A DNA stretch of 64,000 nucleotides from Mesorhizobium sp. GTDB lineage: Bacteria > Pseudomonadota > Alphaproteobacteria > Rhizobiales > Rhizobiaceae. The notes under the pieces were generated by a model. It ran no database searches. It was not told the DNA's origin and worked only from the letters and a program-made list of their open reading frames with translations. Position numbers and translations under genes: made by a program. Positions 18,012-25,812 of the stretch are shown piece after piece. Position 1 is the stretch's first letter. Every line of letters begins with the position of its first letter. The stretch lies in assembly GCA_004020645.1 (NCBI GenBank), contig SAQL01000001.1, positions 399,176 to 463,175 on the forward strand, written 5' to 3'.

Positions 18012-18025
18012 TTGATCTCGATCAA
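18012..18025. promoter_or_regulatory. FNR/FixK-type box upstream of the phasin gene
   Basis: TTGATCTCGATCAA is a perfect TTGAT-N4-ATCAA palindrome, 76 nt upstream of the ATG at 18102. It is 60 nt from the box for the divergent stress gene. Confidence 0.78.
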
Positions 18026-18101
18026 CGACCAGTCGATGACGGCCGCTAGTGTTGTTTGGCAAACATTTAGGTTCACGACGGCCCCACAGGGAGTAATCGC
18101 C

Positions 18102-18485
18102 ATGAAAACCAATGCCGGGTCCTCGCACTTCGCCTTACAGCCCTTGCCGACAGCGACGAATGGCCCGAAGTTACTCATCGCAGCAGCTGGCCTTCAGGCC
18201 CACGCTCTCAAGGCAATGATGCGGTATCAGGTCGAGACGCTATCTTTCCTGAAGCACCGCTGCGAGCAGAATGTCAAAATGGTCGATGATCTCGTGGCGG
18301 GTAGCGAATTCAACGACGCTTTCGATGTGCTCAGCAACTTCCTTCAGAACGCGACCTCGGAATATGCAATGGAAGCCGGCAAGGTAGCCTCGATCAGCTC
18401 CAGACTTGCTTCGGAAATCGCGAGGCATGTTCGCAGGCAAGCCGTGGCGACGATTGAGGACATGGCAGCAAGCACGGTGGCCTGA
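18102..18485 (+). CDS. Phasin-family protein
   Basis: 127 aa, helical and without cysteines in its core. LQAHALKAMMRYQVETLSFLKHRCEQNVKMVDDL followed by alanine-rich helices fits the phasin pattern, proteins that coat polyhydroxyalkanoate granules. The ATG at 18102 has a GGGAG site; the longer frame from 17754 is an accidental extension through the divergent stress gene. An FNR/FixK box suggests a link between low oxygen and carbon-storage granules. Confidence 0.75.
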   Translation: MKTNAGSSHFALQPLPTATNGPKLLIAAAGLQAHALKAMMRYQVETLSFLKHRCEQNVKMVDDLVAGSEFNDAFDVLSNFLQNATSEYAMEAGKVASISSRLASEIARHVRRQAVATIEDMAASTVA

Positions 18486-18489
18486 CGAA

Positions 18490-18507
18490 CTTTGATCGAA
18501 TCAAAGC
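18490..18507. other. Short hairpin or off-spaced FNR-like palindrome
   Basis: CTTTGAT-CGA-ATCAAAG: 7-bp arms around 3 nt. It resembles an FNR box but the spacer is 3 nt rather than 4, so it may simply be a small hairpin behind the phasin gene. The cytochrome gene starts about 40 nt downstream. Confidence 0.35.
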
Positions 18508-18543
18508 CAAAGACACGCGAGGGCAAAGGCATTCCCGATAAGT

Positions 18544-18888
18544 TTGAAGTGGGTGACTTGTCTTTCGGTGTATTCTGCCCACGCGGCAATTGTCGCTGTA
18601 GTGCTTGGGCTAACTACCGTGTTGGTGAGCGCCGATCCCATCGCGCACGGAAGGGCACTGGTTGAGGTCAATTGCGCGCGATGCCATGCGGTTGGACAAA
18701 CAGACGTGAGCAGCCATCCCGACGCACCTGAACTTCGCAAACTTTCGCAGCGTTATCCGCTCACTGATCTTGAGGAGGCACTGGCCGAAGGCATTTCAAC
18801 CGGTCATCCGGACATGCCTGAGTGGGTTGCCAGCCCAGACCAGATCGATGCAATCATCGCCTATATCGGAAGCTTGCAAAGACCTTGA
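18544..18888 (+). CDS. Small periplasmic cytochrome c, class I
   Basis: 114 aa with a hydrophobic export signal (about residues 13-30), the haem motif CARCH near residue 44 and a likely axial methionine in HPDMPEW, giving a single-haem electron carrier. The start is uncertain: TTG at 18544 or GTG at 18553, neither with a strong ribosome site. It may replace the broken cytochrome gene at 14978-15367. It follows the phasin gene after 58 nt. Confidence 0.82.
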   Translation: MKWVTCLSVYSAHAAIVAVVLGLTTVLVSADPIAHGRALVEVNCARCHAVGQTDVSSHPDAPELRKLSQRYPLTDLEEALAEGISTGHPDMPEWVASPDQIDAIIAYIGSLQRP

Positions 18889-18952
18889 CCGTTGCGATTG
18901 GCACGCAGGCAGTCCGGGTGCAAAGCCCGACGCCAAACAAGCGCTCGTGGAA

Positions 18953-18966
18953 TTGATCTGGCGCAA
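18953..18966. promoter_or_regulatory. Hybrid FNR/NnrR-type box
   Basis: TTGATCTGGCGCAA. It lies 193 nt upstream of the SDR pseudogene start, farther than usual, so it may be a relic or drive a leader. Confidence 0.45.
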
Positions 18967-19159
18967 TCAGAACAGTGGTGCGGTTGCTAGAGTTAATGGA
19001 TTGCGGGATTCAAGCGATGTCTCCCCGGTTCAACGCCGAAACCATTCGCACAGACACTCTTGGGCCTCACAGCCAGAGATGATTTCGCGCGGTTGATGGC
19101 GATCGATTTCCCGGTATGCGCCGCTTCCACCAGAAGCACGCAAACAATGGAATACCACT

Positions 19160-19906
19160 ATGAAGGCCTGCGAAGGGAATACCGCCATCGTCACCGGAGC
19201 CGTGTCTAGTATAGGCGCTCGCGATCGCAATTGAGCTGGCTTCACGCGGGGCACAAGTCACGCCGCGCATCTGGAAACGGCATCCGCAGTGCGCAAGGTG
19301 ACGCAGATCGTCTCGGCGGCCGGCAACGCGCGCCTGTCAGGTGGACGTAGAAGAAGCGCTCGGACGAACAGATGGTTGCGTTTGCGGTTGAGACGATCTG
19401 CGGGGCTGCGCCTCGCCGTCAACAACGCCGGCATCGGCGGGCCTGGTGAGGCAACCAATTATCCTCTCAGTGACTGGCAAAGGATCATGGACGTCAACCT
19501 CAACGGCGTCTTCCGTGGGCTGAAATATGAGATCGCCGCCATGCTGAAATCGGGGGGAGGCGCGATCGTCAACATGTCATCCATTCTCGGTTTGGTCGGT
19601 TGGCAAAATGCCTGCGCCTATGTGGCGACCAAACATGCGCTCGTTGGGCTTACCAATGTAGCGGCCATGGAGTATGCCGCGCAGAATGTTCGCGTTAATG
19701 CGGTTGGGCCGGCGTTCATTGATACGTCTTTGCTGACGAAGAATTTGGATGCGGAAACGATTAGACTTTTAGCAGCATTGCATCCAATTGGCCGCCGGGG
19801 AAGTCCAAGGGAAGTGTCGGCACTGACGTGCTTCCTCCTCTCCGGGAACGCAAGCTTCATCACTGGCAACTATCATCTCGTGGATGGTGGCTACACGGCC
19901 AGATGA
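19160..19906 (+). pseudogene. Short-chain dehydrogenase/reductase, several frameshifts
   Basis: An ATG at 19160 begins MKACEGNTAIVTGAVSSIG, the Rossmann TGxxxGxG region, then stops at TGA after 24 codons. The homology continues in other frames: AIAIELASRGAQVT, then AAHLETASAVRKVTQIVSAAGNA, then NNAGIGGPGEATNYPL and, to the TGA at 19904, an intact C-terminal half with the catalytic tyrosine region (CAYVATKHALVGLT). At least three indels are needed to restore it, so it is a true pseudogene rather than one sequencing error. The glycine-rich motif is also altered. Confidence 0.85.
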
Positions 19907-19952
19907 GTGGGTGCTGACGGGCACGTTATTGTTGCTCTCGCCCACTTGGAAA

Positions 19953-19966
19953 ATGATTCAGATCAA
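19953..19966. promoter_or_regulatory. FNR-like box, one mismatch
   Basis: ATGATTCAGATCAA keeps the TGAT-N4-ATCA core; the outer T is A on the left. It is 38 nt upstream of the small gene at 20005. Confidence 0.5.
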
Positions 19967-20004
19967 GGCAGGAACCTGCCGCTTCCACGCATCATAGGGG
20001 GATG

Positions 20005-20229
20005 ATGTGGAAGCCAATCTCAAGCGCTCCGTTCGGTCGTGAACTCGAACTCGCCGTCCTCGACGAGGACGGCGAACATGCGCTTGTCTTCCCTTGCTTA
20101 AAGGGGCGGGAAGGTTGGAAGGCTGCCACGACCGGCGCACGCGTTGACATCCACCCGACTCACTGGCGCGACTGGGTGCCTGATAGGGTCCCGGCAGATA
20201 ACGGCTTGTCTCTCCGTGACTCGCCTTAA
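20005..20229 (+). CDS. Small hypothetical protein
   Basis: 74 aa, no signal peptide or membrane segment, and rich in Trp and acidic residues (WKPISSAPFGRELELAVLDEDGEHA). I do not recognise the family. The ATG at 20005 follows AGGGGG; an ATG at 20002 abuts it. An FNR-like box is 38 nt upstream. Its stop overlaps the converging fixJ stop by 4 nt. A 25-bp near-perfect inverted repeat (20051-20075) lies inside the coding sequence. Confidence 0.65.
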   Translation: MWKPISSAPFGRELELAVLDEDGEHALVFPCLKGREGWKAATTGARVDIHPTHWRDWVPDRVPADNGLSLRDSP

Positions 20230-20840
20230 CGTTTGGATTCCACGATCAATGCCATGCGCACGAGATGCGACAGGCTGCTCGCGGCCATCTTGCTCATGAC
20301 ATTGGCGCGATGGATCTCGACGGTGCGCGGGCTGATGCCTAGATCGTAGGCGATCGACTTGTTCGGCAGGCCTGACACAAGCCCATCCAGCACCTGCCGC
20401 TCCCGCTCCGACAGCGTCGACAGACGGCCATGGATTTCCGCGGATTGAGGGTGAGCTGCATGGACCTGGTTGCGGTTGCCCAACGCAGAGCGGATCGCAT
20501 CGATCAGAATATCGTCGTCGAAAGGTTTTTCGATGAAATCGGCGGCACCTTCTTTCATCGCCTGGACGGCGAGCGCAACATCGGCATGACCGGTCATGAC
20601 AATGACCGGGATCGAATGTCCGCGGGATCTGAGCTGTCGCAGGAACTCGATGCCGTCAATGCCGGGCATGCGAACGTCCGTCACGATACAGCCGTCGAGA
20701 TTGCCCGTCGCTGTGGCCAGAAAAACCGACGCCGATTCGTATAGGCGCACAGCGAAATCAGCCGTCGCCAGAAGAAAACCAAGCGACTTGCGAACCTCGA
20801 CGTCGTCGTCGACCACATGCACAAGATCGTTACCGGCCAT
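20226..20840 (-). CDS. fixJ: FixJ-type response regulator
   Basis: 204 aa, the normal FixJ length. The receiver domain (1-120) has the acidic pocket DDD at 11-13 and phospho-acceptor Asp55 in TDVRMPG. A LuxR-type helix-turn-helix follows ([43 protein letters not shown]). The ATG at 20840 lies 11 nt inside the end of fixL, so the pair is coupled. FixJ-phosphate normally activates fixK and nifA; no fixK-like gene is adjacent here. Confidence 0.92.
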   Translation of the reverse strand: MAGNDLVHVVDDDVEVRKSLGFLLATADFAVRLYESASVFLATATGNLDGCIVTDVRMPGIDGIEFLRQLRSRGHSIPVIVMTGHADVALAVQAMKEGAADFIEKPFDDDILIDAIRSALGNRNQVHAAHPQSAEIHGRLSTLSERERQVLDGLVSGLPNKSIAYDLGISPRTVEIHRANVMSKMAASSLSHLVRMALIVESKR

Positions 20841-22401
20841 TGGCGACTTCTTCCTTCTGCACGATGCGCAGGGTGAATCGGAAAGCGGTTCCTCCAGCGG
20901 GCATTGCTTCGGCCCAGATGTGACCACCGTGCGATTCGACGATAGTGCGGCAAATGGAGAGGCCAACGCCCATGCCCTGCTTTTTGGTGGTGACAAATGG
21001 CTGGAAAAGCTGGGCAGAGACTTCCGGCGCTAGTCCAGTGCCTGTGTCTATCACACTCACCTCAGCCATTCCGTCATCGCGGGCGACGGTCGTGACGTGC
21101 AGCTCACGGCGTGGCACACCTTGCATGGCTTCCACCGCGTTCCGCATCAAATTGAGCAGAACCTGCTGAATCTGGATGCGGTCGGTCAAGACCAGTTCGG
21201 CGGCCGGATCAAGCTTGTAGCTGACGCGCACATCTATTTCTCTTGCGCCGACCAGGGCCAGTGACGAGGCTTCCTCGATGATCGCCGGCAGGCGTTCGAC
21301 CTGTCGCTCGCTTTCGCCTCGTGCGACGAAGTCCCGAAGATGGCGAATGACGTCTCCGGCTCTCAATGCCTGTTCCGCTGCCTTTTCGACGGCGTCCCTC
21401 AGCACCGGCGCGTTCTCTTCCGTGCTTTTTTCGAGAAGCCGTCGGCTGCCCTTGAGGTAGTTCGTGATTGCCGTGAGCGGTTGGTTGATCTCATGCGCCA
21501 AAGTCGAAGCCATTTCGCCGAGCGCGGTAAACCGCGCCATATGGAGAAGCTCCTGCTGTTGCTCCTGTATTCTTGCTTCCGCTCTGTAGCGTTCGGTCAA
21601 GTCCCGGCAGAAACCGGTAAAGAAGCGGCCGGTTCCAGGATGCATTTCACCGACGGAAAGTTCCATCGGAAAAGTTGAGCCATCCTTACGCATCCCAGTG
21701 ACGGTGCGGCCGAGCCCGATGATCCGGCGCTCGCCGGTCGATAGATACCGGTGCAGATAAGCATCATGCTCTTCGCGGTAGGGCGACGGCATCAGCAGCT
21801 TGACGTTCTGGCCGATGACTTCGCTCGACTGGTAACCGAACAGCGTTTCGGCAGCAGTGCTGAAGGATTGAATTCGGCCTTGTTCGTCGATGACGACCAT
21901 TGCGTCGGGCACCGTCGCCAGGATCGAGCGCAAATGATCTTCGCGCAATCGAAGGGCGGCGTTTGCATAGGAGAGCTCGCTGACGTCCGTGCCTTCGACA
22001 AAAATAGCCGTGATGCGACCATCGTCGGCCTTGATGGGCTGATAGACGAAATCGAGGATGCGCTCTTCGACCGGCTCATCAGCCTTGTTACGAAGGGCGA
22101 CCTTCACGCCCTGGCCAATATAGGGTTCACCAGTTGCGTATACCTGGTCCAGCAGTTCGTAGAAACCCTGGCCTTCGAGCTCGGGCAGAGCCTCGCGAAC
22201 CGATTTCCCTATTACTTGCCTCTGGCCAATCAGGCGTTGATAGGCGGCATTGGTCAACTCGAAGACATGACCCGGCTCACGCATCAACGTCATGAACCCC
22301 GGGGCCTGCTCGAACATCAGGGAGAGCCGGTCGTGATCGGCCGTGGCCGGCCCTTCACCGCGAGCGCCGGTTGATAAGTCACGTGTTTGTTTGTCGTCCA
22401 A
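20830..22401 (-). CDS. fixL: Oxygen-sensing histidine kinase FixL
   Basis: 523 aa: an N-terminal PAS (about 25-145), a haem PAS (about 150-270), a HisKA domain with phospho-His303 in LAHEINQPL, and a HATPase ([24 protein letters not shown]). The second PAS keeps His212 in REEHDAY and Arg232 in IIGLGR, equivalent to the haem-ligating His and oxygen-sensing Arg of rhizobial FixL, so haem-based oxygen sensing is very likely. No transmembrane segments are seen, so it should be a soluble form. A TTG start at 22401 follows AAGGAC. It diverges from a stress gene. Confidence 0.93.
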   Translation of the reverse strand: MDDKQTRDLSTGARGEGPATADHDRLSLMFEQAPGFMTLMREPGHVFELTNAAYQRLIGQRQVIGKSVREALPELEGQGFYELLDQVYATGEPYIGQGVKVALRNKADEPVEERILDFVYQPIKADDGRITAIFVEGTDVSELSYANAALRLREDHLRSILATVPDAMVVIDEQGRIQSFSTAAETLFGYQSSEVIGQNVKLLMPSPYREEHDAYLHRYLSTGERRIIGLGRTVTGMRKDGSTFPMELSVGEMHPGTGRFFTGFCRDLTERYRAEARIQEQQQELLHMARFTALGEMASTLAHEINQPLTAITNYLKGSRRLLEKSTEENAPVLRDAVEKAAEQALRAGDVIRHLRDFVARGESERQVERLPAIIEEASSLALVGAREIDVRVSYKLDPAAELVLTDRIQIQQVLLNLMRNAVEAMQGVPRRELHVTTVARDDGMAEVSVIDTGTGLAPEVSAQLFQPFVTTKKQGMGVGLSICRTIVESHGGHIWAEAMPAGGTAFRFTLRIVQKEEVANGR

Positions 22402-22526
22402 ATGAAGTCCTTTGATCGGGGAACCCGCAACGCAGTCTAGTTATCATTCATCGCTTTGCTGCACATCCCTCCCAGCAATGCAAACCGACAAAACAGCGAG
22501 TCGCGGCCGAGTGGGTAGGTAGGTTT

Positions 22527-22540
22527 TTGACTCGCATCAA
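22527..22540. promoter_or_regulatory. FNR-type box upstream of a stress gene
   Basis: TTGACTCGCATCAA (TTGAC-N4-ATCAA), 65 nt upstream of the ATG at 22606 and 125 nt from the divergent fixL start. Confidence 0.7.
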
Positions 22541-22605
22541 GGCATCGAATGCCGGCGGATGCACTTCATTATCGCATTCAAACGCTCCGGCGAAAGGCGA
22601 CTGCA

Positions 22606-23418
22606 ATGTCCTACAAGTCAATTACTCTAAACCTTGCCGTAGATGCACCTCCTACACCCATGGTGAAGTTAGGGATCGAGCTTGCGGATCGCTTCGGGGC
22701 TCACCTTATCGGCCTGGCGGCTGCAGACGTCCCGCCGCTCGTCGCGACCGGCGACGGCATGGTCTACGAAGGCGAGATCATGCAGATCCAGCGGGCAGAA
22801 ATCGAAAAGCGGCTTGCCGAACTGCGCGCCGAATTCGTGAGGCTGGTTCCTGAGACCATCAGCAGCGAGTGGAGGCAGGAAGTCTGCAGCCCGACCCGCT
22901 TTCTTAGCATCTGCGCCCGCGCCGCCGACCTCATCGTTACCAGCGGCGGGGAGGGAGAAAATGTCTATCGCGCCGTCGAGATAGGAAGCCTTGTACTCGG
23001 CACAGGCCGGCCAGTCCTGATCACCGCAAGCAATGTCGAGCATATCATGGCAAAAACCGTGCTGGTCGCCTGGAAGGACACCCGGGAGGCACGACGGGCG
23101 CTTGCCGATGCCTTGCCTTTCCTCGCCAAGGCCAACGAAGTGGTCATCGCCACAATCCATAGCGATCGCGACGACAGCATCCGTGACAGCCTCGCCGATG
23201 TCGCCGTCTTTCTTGAACACCACGGCATCATGGCGCGAACCGAACTGATCGCCGGCGAGGCTGATGGTGATCGTCTGCTGACATTCGCGCGCTCGATCCA
23301 TGCTGACCTGGTCGTCTCCGGAGCATACGGCCACAGTCGCCTGCGCGAATGGACGTTCGGCGGCGTCACGCGTACGCTGATCGAAGAGAGCAGCATCAAC
23401 CGTTTCATGTCGTATTGA
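22606..23418 (+). CDS. Universal stress protein
   Basis: 270 aa. The C-terminal UspA domain ends VSGAYGHSRLREWTFGGVTRTLI; the N-terminal half is a degenerate copy (MSYKSITLNLAVDAPPTPMVKLGIELADRFGAHL). The ATG at 22606 has an AAAGG site; the frame from 22549 is an upstream extension. It closely resembles the protein at 17055-17882 (TVLVAWKDTREARRALADALPFL versus SILIAWSDTREARRAVVDALPFL), pointing to duplication within this region. An FNR-type box is 65 nt upstream. Confidence 0.88.
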   Translation: MSYKSITLNLAVDAPPTPMVKLGIELADRFGAHLIGLAAADVPPLVATGDGMVYEGEIMQIQRAEIEKRLAELRAEFVRLVPETISSEWRQEVCSPTRFLSICARAADLIVTSGGEGENVYRAVEIGSLVLGTGRPVLITASNVEHIMAKTVLVAWKDTREARRALADALPFLAKANEVVIATIHSDRDDSIRDSLADVAVFLEHHGIMARTELIAGEADGDRLLTFARSIHADLVVSGAYGHSRLREWTFGGVTRTLIEESSINRFMSY

Positions 23419-23476
23419 CCACCGGTCGCATCACAAACTTCAAGCCCGCCAGTTTCATCGTTCAGAGGGATTCCTG

Positions 23477-23490
23477 TTGACCGAGATCAA
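23477..23490. promoter_or_regulatory. FNR-type box upstream of the DUF6455 gene
   Basis: TTGACCGAGATCAA (TTGAC-N4-ATCAA), 53 nt upstream of the ATG at 23544. Confidence 0.7.
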
Positions 23491-23543
23491 TGCAGCGGTC
23501 GCCAGCACGGCAATAACCTGCCGAGAAACGGGAGTGAAACGAC

Positions 23544-23813
23544 ATGAGTTTTCTCGACTACCTGATTTCAGTTGACGCCAGGACCGCCTTGATGGGCCGC
23601 ATGATGCAGAAGCTCGGCGTCGACAAACAATTGAAGGTCGTTCCGGACCATGTTGCCGTCACCAATCGGGCGGTGGACCGCTGCCGCTCCTGCGGGCACC
23701 AGGATGAATGCTCGACTTGGCTCGACGAACACCAACAAGCCGATGATCCGCCAGACTATTGCCGCAACCGCGACCTGATCGCACGGCTACAGCACGCGGC
23801 CGGCCAACGATAG
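23544..23813 (+). CDS. DUF6455-like small cysteine protein
   Basis: 89 aa soluble protein. RCRSCGHQDECSTWL followed by DYCRNRDLI gives four cysteines in the DUF6455 arrangement, which could bind a metal or a cluster; function is not known. The ATG at 23544 is preceded by GGGAGTGAAACGAC. An FNR-type box 53 nt upstream places it in the low-oxygen set. Confidence 0.75.
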   Translation: MSFLDYLISVDARTALMGRMMQKLGVDKQLKVVPDHVAVTNRAVDRCRSCGHQDECSTWLDEHQQADDPPDYCRNRDLIARLQHAAGQR

Positions 23814-24321
23814 AGCGTCGTGCGGACATGCTACTGTTCGCGTCACCAGGCTGCGTGCCGCAGCTTCGCCGATGTCCTGGGGGGGCATCGCTCGCGCAAT
23901 GTTTCGCATCTGCTGGCTGATGTCGTTCCGGCGCATACCGCCCGCGAGCCTGCACTCCGCGCCCATATAAACAGCCGACTGCCCTCAAGCCACGGCTGCC
24001 CGCTTTGCTATCAAGGCTGCCATGACAGGAACCTGGGAGCGATGCCTCGCAAAGGCGCACCGCTAACGACAATGCGATGCGCCGGCAGTTCTTGCGCGGG
24101 GTGATACGTGCTGATTTGCGGACATCAACAAGGTTGGCCAATAAAGATATATTGACAATGTTTCTTTATGGTGCGATTCCAACCCATATCGATGAACGGC
24201 TCCCTTTGAAAGCAAATGCATCGACGCCATCATGGATGACTCCACTCGGCGCGTTGCGGAGCTGTTTGAGTGTGGAAATCATCTTGAGGTCTTTGGGCCT
24301 TCGAAAAACAAGAGCGTGCAC
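23814..24321. other. 508-bp region without a supported gene
   Basis: No open frame here carries a family I recognise. The left two thirds may be decayed coding sequence, but I could not assign it. The right part holds an NsrR-like operator (24144-24166) and probably the haemoglobin promoter and leader. An in-frame upstream start for the haemoglobin exists at 24232. Confidence 0.5.
24144..24166. promoter_or_regulatory. NsrR-like operator
   Basis: A 23-bp imperfect palindrome, AAGATATATTG-A-CAATGTTTCTT, with 9 of 11 arm positions pairing. It has the AAG...CTT ends, 11-1-11 symmetry and AT-rich core of NsrR sites (consensus AAG-N-TGCATTT-N-AAATGCA-N-CTT). It overlaps a TTGACA that could be a -35 element. 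It is upstream of a truncated haemoglobin followed by an nsrR-like gene, which supports the reading. Confidence 0.65.
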
Positions 24322-24786
24322 ATGACTGCGAATGGTCGGAGCAAGAGAACGATCATCATCGGTGGTGCCCCGTTGCCGGACATGCTTGACGAGGCCATGA
24401 TCCGTCTTGTGGTTCACGGCTTTTATGATGAGATTCGCCGCGACGATCTTCTCGGCCCCATCTTTCATGACGCCATCCAGCCCGAGGCGTGGCCGCGCCA
24501 TCTGGCTAAGATGTGCGACTTCTGGTCCGCTACGCTGCTCCGGACGTCCCGTTATGAAGGCCGGCCATTACCGCCACACCTGGCGATTTCCGGCCTTGGA
24601 GTGGCGCATTTCCGGCGTTGGCTAAAGCTGTTTCGCGCAACCGTGCACCGCATTTGCCCACCCGAGGTTGCGGCGTTGTTTATGGATCGCGCACTGCGCA
24701 TAGCTCACAGCTTCCGTCTCGCGGTCGCCTTCAGCCGTGGCGAGACTACGATGGGCATTGAACCGATCGCCGAGAAGGAACTGTGA
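24322..24786 (+). CDS. Group III truncated haemoglobin
   Basis: 154 aa. GFYDEIRRDDLLGPIFH, then HLAKMCDFWSATLLRTSRYEGRPLPPHL and HFRRWLKLFRATV match group III 2-on-2 globins, with the proximal His in the HFRRW segment. Such proteins bind oxygen or NO and are often induced by nitrosative stress. The start at 24322 has only a weak site; 24232 is an in-frame alternative. The upstream NsrR-like operator and the following nsrR-like gene (34 nt later) suggest an NO-responsive operon. A decayed relative lies at 42099. Confidence 0.85.
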   Translation: MTANGRSKRTIIIGGAPLPDMLDEAMIRLVVHGFYDEIRRDDLLGPIFHDAIQPEAWPRHLAKMCDFWSATLLRTSRYEGRPLPPHLAISGLGVAHFRRWLKLFRATVHRICPPEVAALFMDRALRIAHSFRLAVAFSRGETTMGIEPIAEKEL

Positions 24787-24820
24787 TGCCGGGTTCGTGG
24801 TGTTTACGGGAGGTAGATCC

Positions 24821-25270
24821 GTGCGGCTGACTAATTTTTCGGATTATGCCTTGAGAATGTTAATGTATGCGGCCTCTGCCGGTGATCGCCTGATCACGAT
24901 CGAGGAGGTGGCACGCACGTTCAACGTATCCAAAACGCACCTGAACAAGGTTGCCAACACCCTGACGCGCGGCGGTTACTTGAAGGCGGTCCGCGGTCGC
25001 TCCGGTGGCCTTGCCCTCGGGCGGAGCCCCGAGATGATCCGGATCGGCGACGTGGTACGCTTGACCGAGCCAGATTTCGCGCTTGTGGAGTGCTTCGCGA
25101 CCGGAAATCAGTGCGTGCTCACCGGCTGCTGCAAACTTTCAGGCATGTTCGGCGACGCGATGGCCTCATTCCAGAATACCCTTGACCGTTACACGCTGGC
25201 CGACATCGCGCTGATGCCCAAGGACTTTGTCGGCGGGCTGCCTGCATCCGAGGCTTCGGCGTATCGATAA
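24821..25270 (+). CDS. nsrR: Rrf2-family regulator, NsrR-like
   Basis: 149 aa. The N-terminal winged helix begins RLTNFSDYALRMLMYAA and includes TIEEVARTFNVSKTHLNKV. The cluster region CFATGNQCVLTGCCKL provides the cysteines that bind the [2Fe-2S] or [4Fe-4S] cluster that NO destroys. The GTG at 24821 follows GGGAGG. NsrR normally represses NO-detoxifying genes; the putative operator at 24144 would make this an autoregulated unit with the haemoglobin. Confidence 0.85.
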   Translation: MRLTNFSDYALRMLMYAASAGDRLITIEEVARTFNVSKTHLNKVANTLTRGGYLKAVRGRSGGLALGRSPEMIRIGDVVRLTEPDFALVECFATGNQCVLTGCCKLSGMFGDAMASFQNTLDRYTLADIALMPKDFVGGLPASEASAYR

Positions 25271-25345
25271 GCGTGGGTAAGGCCCCGATCTACAATTCAA
25301 CCGCAACGCCGCGCGATTCGCGTCTGCCGGCCCGTGGAGACAAGC

Positions 25346-25489
25346 ATGACTGATCCAAACAAGAACGACACGCCGACGGTCAAGCAATTCGAGTCGGGCG
25401 TCGATCTCAGCAATACGCTGCTTCCCATGCTGATAGGCGGGCTTGTTCTGATCATCGTCGGTGCAATCGCGGTCATGACGTTTGTCTAG
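25346..25489 (+). CDS. Single-pass small membrane protein
   Basis: 47 aa: a polar N terminus of about 24 residues (MTDPNKNDTPTVKQFESGVD), then one hydrophobic helix (LLPMLIGGLVLIIVGAIAVM) and a very short tail. The ATG at 25346 follows GGAG and the frame ends at TAG 25487-25489. I do not recognise the family. It lies 75 nt after nsrR on the same strand and could be part of that unit, perhaps as a subunit or assembly helper of a membrane complex; this is a guess from position only. Confidence 0.6.
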   Translation: MTDPNKNDTPTVKQFESGVDLSNTLLPMLIGGLVLIIVGAIAVMTFV

Positions 25490-25522
25490 TTTTTCCTAGC
25501 CAAACGGCAATGCTCATCAACA

Positions 25523-25536
25523 TTGCGAAAGCGCAA
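25523..25536. promoter_or_regulatory. NnrR/DNR-type box upstream of the DUF1858 gene
   Basis: TTGCGAAAGCGCAA is a perfect TTGCG-N4-CGCAA inverted repeat, 57 nt upstream of the GTG at 25594. Confidence 0.75.
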
Positions 25537-25593
25537 AGAAGGCGGTCTGAGCGGAATCTATGAAGACGCTTCGCAATCACGGAGGACTTCATC

Positions 25594-25809
25594 GTGAAGG
25601 AGCGGAGTTCCATCAGTCCCGACACGGTCGTCGACGAGATCATGAGGAAATGGCCGGCAACGGTGGCGGTGGTGCTGAGTTACAAGATGCTCTGCGTGGG
25701 CTGCCCGATAGGCACCTTCCATACCGTGACTGAGGCATGCCATGAGCATCAGATCAACGAGACCGACTTCCTAGCCGATCTGGTATCGGCTGTTCGAGCG
25801 AGCGGGTGA
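25594..25809 (+). CDS. DUF1858-domain protein
   Basis: 71 aa. SPDTVVDEIMRKWPATVAVVLSYKMLCVGCPIGTFHTVTEACHEH matches the DUF1858 domain, with the CVGCP motif typical of that family; such proteins accompany hybrid-cluster and nitrosative-stress proteins. GTG start at 25594 with GGAGG upstream. The NnrR-type box 57 nt upstream puts it with nirK and pseudoazurin. It converges on nnrR with a 3-nt gap. Confidence 0.82.
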   Translation: MKERSSISPDTVVDEIMRKWPATVAVVLSYKMLCVGCPIGTFHTVTEACHEHQINETDFLADLVSAVRASG

Positions 25810-25812
25810 CAG

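Noticed and set aside
18492-18504. TTGAT-CGA-ATCAA as a further FNR box for the cytochrome c gene
   Set aside because: The spacer is 3 nt, not 4, which would place the half sites wrongly for an FNR dimer. It is listed only as a small palindrome.
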